Positions 14,255 to 20,600 of a DNA stretch of 27,777 bases are shown here, one piece after another. Every line of letters begins with the position of its first letter. Positions within the stretch are counted from its first letter, which is position 1. Where the stretch lies: the NCBI GenBank assembly GCA_031411235.1, contig JANOAR010000046.1, positions 1 to 27,777 on the forward strand, in the 5' to 3' direction. A model generated the notes under the pieces. That model saw only the letters and a list, made by a program, of their open reading frames with translations, was not told the origin of the DNA and ran no database searches. Made by a program: the position numbers and the translations under genes. This DNA comes from JANOAR01 sp031411235. Lineage in GTDB: Bacteria; Verrucomicrobiota; Verrucomicrobiia; Verrucomicrobiales; Verrucomicrobiaceae.

Positions 14255-16954
14255 TCACAGCCGCTTTACGCGGTACTGCCTGCTTTGGGGATTCATCGGC
14301 GCGTAGAGAGGCGCGGTCTTGGTCTCGGGCTGGCCGCGGTCGATCCAGAACATTTGCGTGCCGACGGTGCTGAGCCGATGCACGGCACTGTGCCAGGTCT
14401 TGCCACGGTCGTCGCTGTACTCCACCACGTAGGTCGCGCGTGGCACGGCTTTCCAGATCAACCAGGGGCCTTGGGGCGACACCTGCACACTGCGCAGCGG
14501 CACCACCGTGCCGACGACGGGCAGTGAATCCGGCTCTGGCTCCAGCAGGGCCTCGGCGCGGATGACGGGGTTCATCGAGGCAGAGATGCGCCGCTTGGGG
14601 TCATAGGACACGATGTCGAAAGTGATCGCCTCGCCCGCTTCGATGGCGCGGGAGTAGATCACCTCCAGCGTGCCCGCCTGCTCGCCCGCGCTGCTGCTGT
14701 AAACCGTGACACCCTTCGCGACGTTGGAGAGGATCAGCCGCAGCCCCTGCAAAGCCACGCCCGTGGTGTTGGTGAACTTCAGCGTCTGCAACATCAGCCC
14801 CGTCGAGCGATCGGCATGGAGCGCGGAATAGGTGAAGACCGCGCCTGTGGTGCCTGCCTTCGCGGCGGCGATCTCATAAGTCGCCGTGCCTTGCAGATTC
14901 AGCACGTAGTCCGGCGTAGCCGGGTCATTGCTGGCGATGTGCAGTTGTGCCGTCATAGCCCCCACCCGCGTGGGCTGGAACTGCACGGTGAGCCTGCTCG
15001 CTGCCCCCACAGCCAAGCTCGTGGGCACGGAGGCGATGAGGCGGAACTGATCCGCATCCGGCCCGGTGAGGGTGATGCCGGAAATGTCCAGCGGCAGCGT
15101 GCCTGCATCAGAAAGTGTCAGCACAGATGGACTGGCTTGTCCAAGTTGGGCAGCGGGGAAAACGAGGGGCAAGGGATCGGCAATCACCACTGTGTGACCA
15201 TAGCCCGCCGCGATGGCCACTACGCCACCCAAGCCCGCTGGCACACTGGTCTCGCTATAGTAATTGTGGCCCCAGGCGACGATGCTACCATCCTGCTTCA
15301 GCGCCACCGTGTGGAAGGCACCCGCCGAGATGGCCACCACGGCGCTCAAGCCCGCAGGCACGCTGTATTCGTTGGCCCCCCAGGCGACGACGCTGCCATC
15401 CTGCCTGAGTGCCACCGTGTGATAAGCACCCGCTGCGATGGCCACCACACCGTTTAAGCCCACTGGCACAATGGTCTGACCGTAGTAGTTCCAACCCCAG
15501 GCGACGACACTGCCATTTTGCTTTAGTGCCACCGTGTGATCCCAACCCGCCGCGATAGCCACCACGCCGCTCAAACCTATGGGCACGCTGGTCTGGCCGG
15601 AGCCATTAATGCCCCAGGCAACGACGCTACCATCCTGCTTGAGCGCCACCGTGTGATTCGAACCTGCGGCGATGGCCACCACGCCGCTCAAGCCTGCGGG
15701 CACGTTGGTCTGGCCGGAGTCGTTCCAGCCCCAGGCGGCGACGCTGCCATCTTGCTTGAGTGCCACCGTGTGATACCCACCCGCTGCGATAGCCACCACG
15801 CCGCTCAAGCCCGCTGGCACGCGGGTCTGGCCGTAGTCGTAGTAGCTCGCTCCCCAGGCGACGACGCTACCATCCTGCTTGAGCGCCACGGTGTGAAATC
15901 CACCCGCCGAGAGGGTCATCACTTCGCTCAAGCCGGCAGGTACGCGGGTCTGGCCGTAGTCGAAGTGGTTTGCACCCCAGGCGATCACCTGTTTCCCTGG
16001 GGTCGCCGACTCCAGCACCTGCCCGGTAGCATCCTTCACCACCATCTTCGCCGCCCTCACCGTGGCGGCAATGCGCAGCAGCGCGGGCTCTTCATTGGCC
16101 TGATCTGAGAGCAAGCGCACCGCCGTGTCGATAGCTCCATCGACTCGCGCGGTGAAGCGCAGGGTGAAGCTCACGCTCGCCCCGGCCTCCAGACGACTCG
16201 GCAGCGCTGGTATCACCGTGAACTGCCCGGCCCCCGTGCCGGTGATTTCCAGGCGCAAGCCGGTGAGCGCCTGCGCCCCAGAGTTGCGCAGGGTGAAGCT
16301 GCGCTCGGCCACAGCGCCCGTATCCAGCGTGCCCAGCGCGATGTCTTGGCTGGGCCGACTCACCCGCCCGCCCTCGGCAAAGGCGAGGTCCATCGCCGTG
16401 CCTTGCCCCGTGAGCACGATGTCGAAGGGACTCTCATCCGCGTCATTGCTGGCGAGGTGCAGCGTGGCCGTGCGCGGCCCGCTGGCACTGGGGGCGAAGC
16501 CAACCGTAAAACTCTGGCTCTCGCCCGCCGCCAGCGTGTCCCGGCCCAAGGCACTGACATTGAAGTCCGCCGCATCCGCACCGTCCTTGCTCATCACCAA
16601 GCCCACCAGAGCCCCCGTGCCCGTGTTGCGAATCGTGAAGCTACGAGTCAAAGCCGGTGCGCTGATCGCCGCCGTGCCCAGCGCAACGCTGCTGCCATCG
16701 GCCAGCGAGGCAGGGGCTTCGACCACGATCTCCGGGGCTGTCGCCGTCGCCGTCAACCGCACCAGATAAGGCTGAAAGTCCGGGTCGTTGCTGGTGATCC
16801 GCAGTGTCGCCGAGCGTAGGCCAACCCCGCTGGGAGTAAAGCGCACCGTGAGACTAGCCGTGCTGCCCGTGGCCAGCGTGCTGGGCAAGGGCGAGCCGAC
16901 GATGCTGAATTGATCGCTCTGCGGGCCGAGGAGCTGCGCCGACATGCTTTGCAC
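14255..16954 (-). CDS. Choice-of-anchor-D / RCC1-propeller protein, 3' part of a split gene
   Basis: Downstream of an in-frame TAG the same frame stays open to 14255, giving about 899 residues from a GTG at 16954 (an ATG follows three codons later). It encodes three ASPM-SPD2-Hydin-like 'choice-of-anchor D' modules (motifs RSFTIRNTGTGAL, RSFTLRNSGAQAL; FTPSGVGLRSATL; ITSNDPD), then seven RCC1-type repeats, another anchor-D module (FQPTRVGAMTAQLHIASNDP), and a C-terminal module with VEYSDDRGKTWHSA. It has no signal peptide by itself, so if translated separately it would not be exported. It reads as the remainder of the product that starts at 18019. Role is probably extracellular binding or adhesion; no enzyme motif is seen. 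Confidence 0.7.
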   Translation of the reverse strand: MQSMSAQLLGPQSDQFSIVGSPLPSTLATGSTASLTVRFTPSGVGLRSATLRITSNDPDFQPYLVRLTATATAPEIVVEAPASLADGSSVALGTAAISAPALTRSFTIRNTGTGALVGLVMSKDGADAADFNVSALGRDTLAAGESQSFTVGFAPSASGPRTATLHLASNDADESPFDIVLTGQGTAMDLAFAEGGRVSRPSQDIALGTLDTGAVAERSFTLRNSGAQALTGLRLEITGTGAGQFTVIPALPSRLEAGASVSFTLRFTARVDGAIDTAVRLLSDQANEEPALLRIAATVRAAKMVVKDATGQVLESATPGKQVIAWGANHFDYGQTRVPAGLSEVMTLSAGGFHTVALKQDGSVVAWGASYYDYGQTRVPAGLSGVVAIAAGGYHTVALKQDGSVAAWGWNDSGQTNVPAGLSGVVAIAAGSNHTVALKQDGSVVAWGINGSGQTSVPIGLSGVVAIAAGWDHTVALKQNGSVVAWGWNYYGQTIVPVGLNGVVAIAAGAYHTVALRQDGSVVAWGANEYSVPAGLSAVVAISAGAFHTVALKQDGSIVAWGHNYYSETSVPAGLGGVVAIAAGYGHTVVIADPLPLVFPAAQLGQASPSVLTLSDAGTLPLDISGITLTGPDADQFRLIASVPTSLAVGAASRLTVQFQPTRVGAMTAQLHIASNDPATPDYVLNLQGTATYEIAAAKAGTTGAVFTYSALHADRSTGLMLQTLKFTNTTGVALQGLRLILSNVAKGVTVYSSSAGEQAGTLEVIYSRAIEAGEAITFDIVSYDPKRRISASMNPVIRAEALLEPEPDSLPVVGTVVPLRSVQVSPQGPWLIWKAVPRATYVVEYSDDRGKTWHSAVHRLSTVGTQMFWIDRGQPETKTAPLYAPMNPQSRQYRVKRL
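15176..15991 (-). repeat. Tandem RCC1-coding repeats, second propeller
   Basis: Seven in-phase units of roughly 108-123 bp recur, each with the coding blocks for VPAGLSGVV, AIAAG, HTVALKQDGS and VAWG. Long stretches are nearly identical in DNA (for example the blocks around 15650-15710 and 15770-15830), which favours recombination between units and with the array at 17036-17851. Confidence 0.85.
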
Positions 16955-16975
16955 ATCGAGCCCGCCTGTGCTCGC

Positions 16976-18019
16976 CTAGCTAAAGCTACGCTCGGTAGTT
17001 TGACCTGCGTTCACCGCGCCAAAGTCCAGGGGCCGTTGCCCGACCAGCGCCACAGTATGACCGTCACCCACAGCGATGGTCTCCACACCACACAAGCCTG
17101 CAAACTCTGTAGTCTGGGTGTAGGCGTATGTCCCCCAGACGACGGCGCTACCATCATGCTTGACCGCCGTCAGGCGAGAATCACTCGCCGCAACGGATAC
17201 TACGCCGCTCAAGCCCGCAGGCACGGAAGCGGGGCCGTACCAAACGTCACCCCATTCTACTACGTTGCCGTCCTGCTTGAGCGCTAACGAGTGAGACCCA
17301 CCCGCCGCGATGGCCACTACACCGCTCAAGCCCGCTGGCACGCTGGTCTGGCCGAAGTAGTTGGAGCCCCAGGCAACGACGCTGCCATCCTGCTTGAGCG
17401 CCACCGTATGAGCGGAACCTGCCGAGATGGCAACCACTCCGCTCAAGCTGCTAACTGGCACTCTGATCTGGCCGGAGTAGTTACTACCCCAAGCAACGAC
17501 ACTACCATCCTGCTTGAGCGCTACCGAGTGAGCCCCGCCCGCCGCGATGGCCACTACACCGCTCAAGCCCGCTGGCACGCTGGTCTGGCCGGAGTTGTTC
17601 TGGCCCCAGGCGACGACGCTGCCATCTTGCTTGAGTGCCACCGTGTGATACCAACCCGCCGCGATGGCTACCACGCCGCTCAAGCCCGCAGGTACGGAGG
17701 TTTGTCCTTCATAGTTCCTGCCCCATGCGACGACGCTGCCTTCCTGCGTTAGCGCCACAGTGTGCTCATAACCCGCCGCGATAGCCACCACGCCGCTCAA
17801 GCCCGCAGGTACGCTGGCCGCGCCATAGCTGTTCCTTCCCCAAACAACGACGGGAGCCGCGATGGGCACCTCCGGCTGCGTTGCGCCTGGGCGAGTGATC
17901 TCCAGCGTCGCCCTGGGGGCTGCGACGGCGGCTAGGACGAGGCTCGAAGCGTGGGACTGCCCAAGGCAGAGCAACGTGACAACGGCGGCAAGGAGGAGTT
18001 TGCAGGCAAGGTTTTTCAT
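16976..18019 (-). CDS. Secreted RCC1-repeat protein, 5' part of a split gene
   Basis: The 347-residue frame starts at the ATG at 18017-18019 with a signal peptide (MKNLACKLLLAAVVTLLCLG, then QSHASS). It holds seven RCC1-type repeats of about 39 residues (consensus VVAWGxNxxGQTSVPAGLSGVVAIAAGxxHTVALKQDGS, given in parts), residues about 57-328, which is a full seven-bladed propeller. The chain then enters a choice-of-anchor-D module (LDFGAVNAGQTTERSFS) and stops at TAG 16976-16978 in the middle of that module. The repeats degenerate in blades six and seven. Whether the short form is functional, the stop is read through, or the gene is a recent pseudogene is open. Confidence 0.75.
   Translation of the reverse strand: MKNLACKLLLAAVVTLLCLGQSHASSLVLAAVAAPRATLEITRPGATQPEVPIAAPVVVWGRNSYGAASVPAGLSGVVAIAAGYEHTVALTQEGSVVAWGRNYEGQTSVPAGLSGVVAIAAGWYHTVALKQDGSVVAWGQNNSGQTSVPAGLSGVVAIAAGGAHSVALKQDGSVVAWGSNYSGQIRVPVSSLSGVVAISAGSAHTVALKQDGSVVAWGSNYFGQTSVPAGLSGVVAIAAGGSHSLALKQDGNVVEWGDVWYGPASVPAGLSGVVSVAASDSRLTAVKHDGSAVVWGTYAYTQTTEFAGLCGVETIAVGDGHTVALVGQRPLDFGAVNAGQTTERSFS
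17036..17851 (-). repeat. Tandem RCC1-coding repeats, first propeller
   Basis: Seven units of about 117 bp encode the first propeller. Units two to five are close to each other in DNA and to those at 15176-15991; the two units nearest the gene's middle (17036-17270) have diverged (SVAASDSRLTAVKHDGS, ETIAVGDGHTVALVGQ). Confidence 0.85.
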
Positions 18020-18231
18020 CTATGGCAAGCCGCAGCTTTATCATAACCACGGGTCTAGGCAAAGCCTTAACTCAGACTCCGAAGTCGGAGGCGCTGCCGA
18101 CTCAGCCGGGAAGTTCGGGCACAGGGCTGTATCATGGCGCGGCGACGAAGGGCAAGCGCAGCATCCACCGCCAGCGAGCCAGAAGGCCTGACGACAACGC
18201 AAAAAGTCATCGGGAGTCCGACGCGCCCTGA

Positions 18232-18388
18232 GATTAACGATTGATGAGCAAGGAGTGCCGATTGTTGAAGTAGGGCCATCTCACTGCCGAACGCTTGCCC
18301 AGCGGCGTTTGAAGGGCCGGTGTGAGATTGCGTTTTCGCAGCTTCCCACCTTCAGCAATCCGCATTCCTCGCTCATCAATCGTCAATC
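18232..18388. repeat. 39-bp inverted repeat with seven-base period
   Basis: Arm 18232-18270 and arm 18350-18388 are reverse complements at 34 of 39 positions. Each arm itself steps in sevens: GATTAAC GATTGAT on the left, GCTCATC AATCGTC on the right. The 79-nt spacer holds a further short complementary pair, ATCTCAC (18278-18284) and GTGAGAT (18322-18328), so the whole could fold as one long interrupted hairpin. Confidence 0.65.
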
Positions 18389-18522
18389 ATTCCGGCCCTC
18401 AGCGACTTTTTGCGCTGTCGTCTTTGCTACGGCAACCGCGCGATGTGCGTTCCCGATAGGCGCAAGAGGGAACTATAAACGTGCTCTTTCCGCTCACCTC
18501 TGCCACTATCCAAGCCTCCGAC

Positions 18523-18563
18523 ACTCATCACTCATAACTCACAACTCATCATTTCTTCCCCCT
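18523..18563 (+). repeat. Heptad-repeat leader before the PEP-hydrolase gene
   Basis: Four consecutive heptamers at 18523-18550 are ACTCATC, ACTCATA, ACTCACA and ACTCATC, followed by ATTTCTT and a C-rich run to the ATG at 18564. Confidence 0.8.
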
Positions 18564-19439
18564 ATGCCCAACCCCTGGACTGGAATCGGTAATCCCTACA
18601 CACGCCTCGAAGTCGTCGCACGTCTCAACGCCACGTTAGCTCGCGGCGAGCCCATCATCGCCGCTGGAGCGGGCACGGGCATCAGCGCCAAGTTCATCGA
18701 GAAGGGCGGCGCGGATCTCATCATCATCTACAACAGCGGGCGCTTCCGCATGAGCGGCCATGGCAGCACCTGCGGCCTCATGGCCTATGGCGATGCCAAT
18801 GCTGTCGCGATGGAGATCGGTGAGTATGAAGTGCTGCCCACGGTGAAGGTAATCCCCGTCATCTGCGGCGTCCACGCCACCGACCCGCGCCGCCGCATGT
18901 GGCACTGGCTGGGCAAGGTGAAGGACATGGGCTTCAGCGGGGTGAACAATTTCCCGACCCACACTATTATTGATGGCCACTTCCGCCAAGTGCTCGAAGA
19001 GACGGGTATGAGCGTGCAGAAGGAGTTCGAGATGGTCGGCCTCGCGCATCACATGGACTTGTTCAGCGTCGTCTATGTCGCCACGCCCGAGGAAGCCATC
19101 GAGATGGCCAAACAAGGCGCAGACGCCATCATCGCCCATGTGGGTACCACCGTCGGTGGCAGCATCGGCGTGGTGAATGCGGTCGTGGACTGGGACTTCA
19201 CTGTGAAGCGCACACAAGACATTATCGACGCCGCGAAGAGCGTGCGGAAGGACATCTTCACCCTCACCCACGGTGGCCCCATCAACACACCCAAGGATGC
19301 CGAATACATCCTCAGCAAAACCAATGCCGATGGCTTCGTCGGAGCCAGCAGCCTGGAGCGCATGGGCGTGGAGGATTCGCTGACGAATCTGACGCGTGAG
19401 TTCAAGCGCGTGCCCCTGGGGAATCGTTCTGCTCGCTAA
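18564..19439 (+). CDS. Phosphoenolpyruvate hydrolase family TIM-barrel protein
   Basis: The 291-residue protein begins MPNPWTGIGNPYTRLEVVAR and contains PIIAAGAGTGISAKFIEKGG (28-47), IIYNSGRFRMSGHGSTCGLM, VIPVICGVHATDPRR, GFSGVNNFPT, EMVGLAHHMDL, IIAHVGTTVGGS and THGGPINTP. These are the conserved blocks of the family Pfam names PEP_hydrolase (PF09370), once labelled 'TIM-barrel signal transduction protein'. A member was reported to hydrolyse phosphoenolpyruvate; the physiological role in most bacteria is unclear. The family is often beside or fused to a Tm-1/UPF0261 partner, which is not seen in the neighbouring genes here. It is convergent with the next gene (7-bp gap). Confidence 0.85.
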   Translation: MPNPWTGIGNPYTRLEVVARLNATLARGEPIIAAGAGTGISAKFIEKGGADLIIIYNSGRFRMSGHGSTCGLMAYGDANAVAMEIGEYEVLPTVKVIPVICGVHATDPRRRMWHWLGKVKDMGFSGVNNFPTHTIIDGHFRQVLEETGMSVQKEFEMVGLAHHMDLFSVVYVATPEEAIEMAKQGADAIIAHVGTTVGGSIGVVNAVVDWDFTVKRTQDIIDAAKSVRKDIFTLTHGGPINTPKDAEYILSKTNADGFVGASSLERMGVEDSLTNLTREFKRVPLGNRSAR

Positions 19440-19446
19440 AGCGAGA

Positions 19447-20463
19447 TCATCTAGCGCCGTGATTTTTGCGAGCTTCAGCGCCCCAAGCCACGGCCAATGA
19501 AGCAAGCAAAACCACGGCCCAGACGATGGCGACTTGGCCCAGCGACAGCGTTTGCCCCAGCACCAGTTGAAGCGGTTGCCGCGGCAAAGGCAGCGCATAG
19601 ATGAGCAGCAGATGCGCGACATACATGACCAGCGACTCCCGCCCGGCGAGCAGCAACCAGCCCAGTCCTGCGCGTGTCTGTATCGTCTGTGACAGAGCGT
19701 TATACCCGATCTTCACCACGGCTGCCGCCAGCAGCACCCAGCCCAAGCGCTCGAAAAAGAACCACACATGGCCATAGCCACCGGGCAGCCACGGCATCGA
19801 AAATGCCAGCGCCACTCCGAGCAGTCCGAGCGGCACGATTCCCCTGCCCCATCGCCCGCACAACCAACCTGCTGCCGCAAAGCCAAACCACGGAAACAGC
19901 GGGAATAACGAGCCTTGCTGCTTGTTTAAAAAAGCATCGACGACCACCCAGCCTGTCCTCGTCGCGGTGGCCCAGGGCGTCGCCAAGAGCACCACGAGCA
20001 GCAGCATCGCTACCGCGAGACTCGTGCCGCGAGGCAGTTTTTCCAAGGCCACCAGCAGCAGGCAAGACACCGCGAGACAGTGCAGCACATCCACCTGGCA
20101 AAGCACCCGCAGCATCTCTGAAAACGAAGCCCCCGGCTGCATCAGCGCCTGCGGCAGGTGCAGCACATACGCAACGCCGAGGATGCCTAACAAGCGACGA
20201 ACCGTAGGCCAAGCAGGGCGGCGAGGCTTACTGCTGCTCAAGCGATCCATAGCTCGGCTACGAACCGCCATGCCACGCATCAACCCGGCCAGCCAGAAAA
20301 ACGTCGGAGCCACCAGTCCATGATAAAAACTCAACTCCCCGTACCACGGCTGCGCCTGCTGCGCGGCCACGAGAAACGTATTCGCGCTGTGAACCCAGAC
20401 CATACCCACCACCGCCATGCCACGCAGCAGGTCGATCCAGTCTTGTCGTTGGGGCTGAGGCAT
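19447..20463 (-). CDS. Multi-pass membrane acyltransferase-like protein (HGSNAT/DUF1624-DUF418 type)
   Basis: From the ATG at 20461-20463 the product is 338 residues: a short polar N-terminus, then RQDWIDLLRGMAVVGMVWVHSANTF (residues about 6-30), and roughly nine more or fewer hydrophobic segments to the end. An R-x-x-x-x-D-L-x-R-G start followed by a TM segment ending in His is typical of heparan-alpha-glucosaminide N-acetyltransferase-like and YeiB/DUF418 proteins, which move acyl groups across the membrane to sugars. The acceptor is unknown. RESLVMYVAHLLLIY near the C-terminus fits the family's late segment. An upstream in-frame start at 20532 adds 23 residues and is less likely. Confidence 0.75.
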   Translation of the reverse strand: MPQPQRQDWIDLLRGMAVVGMVWVHSANTFLVAAQQAQPWYGELSFYHGLVAPTFFWLAGLMRGMAVRSRAMDRLSSSKPRRPAWPTVRRLLGILGVAYVLHLPQALMQPGASFSEMLRVLCQVDVLHCLAVSCLLLVALEKLPRGTSLAVAMLLLVVLLATPWATATRTGWVVVDAFLNKQQGSLFPLFPWFGFAAAGWLCGRWGRGIVPLGLLGVALAFSMPWLPGGYGHVWFFFERLGWVLLAAAVVKIGYNALSQTIQTRAGLGWLLLAGRESLVMYVAHLLLIYALPLPRQPLQLVLGQTLSLGQVAIVWAVVLLASLAVAWGAEARKNHGAR

Positions 20464-20600
20464 CGCGTTTGAGATGCGCTGACCAAGGCTAAGGCCTGAA
20501 CCTCTGTCAAGCAGCGAGCACAGGGGCTTCACTCATCGCGACGTTCTCCCCCAGATTCCAGACTTTCCAAATGGGCCTCCAGCCTCCACAATCTGCGCCC

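Larger units (their letters stand above)
14255..18019 (-). pseudogene. Whole two-propeller surface-protein gene with in-frame TAG at codon 348
   Basis: The two flanking frames are the same reading frame: 18019 to 14255 is 1255 codons with only one internal stop. Across the stop the sequence is ERSFS-stop-ASTGGLDVQSM, which lines up with the protein's own paralogous modules RSFTIRNTGTGAL and RSFTLRNSGAQAL, the stop falling at the Ile/Leu position. A single base change from TTG to TAG would explain it. Full product layout: signal peptide, propeller 1 (57-328), anchor-D modules (about 330-655), propeller 2 (677-948), anchor-D, C-terminal module. The two halves are listed separately as well. Confidence 0.7.
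18020..18563. other. Gene-free divergent intergenic region with repeats
   Basis: No convincing gene lies between the divergent starts at 18019 and 18564. A frame open on the plus strand from 18255 merely extends the PEP-hydrolase gene through repeat sequence (NPHSSLINRQSF, HSSLITHNSSF) and is not family-like. The stretch contains an inverted repeat (18232-18388) and a heptad leader (18523-18563). Confidence 0.6.

Noticed and set aside
14285..17752. Long plus-strand frames opposite the RCC1/anchor-D gene, some with repetitive His/Arg-rich translations
   Set aside because: They mirror the GC-rich repeat units of the minus-strand gene, have no family resemblance, and the minus frame has clear signal peptide, RCC1 and anchor-D motifs.
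14255..17851. CRISPR-like or non-coding tandem array
   Set aside because: The repeats are in phase with the reading frame at about 117 bp and encode RCC1 blades; no short repeats with unique spacers occur in the window.
19432..19445. Small hairpin CTCGCT-AA-AGCGAG between the convergent PEP-hydrolase and acyltransferase genes
   Set aside because: Only six base pairs, a two-base loop and no T tract, so it does not qualify as a terminator.
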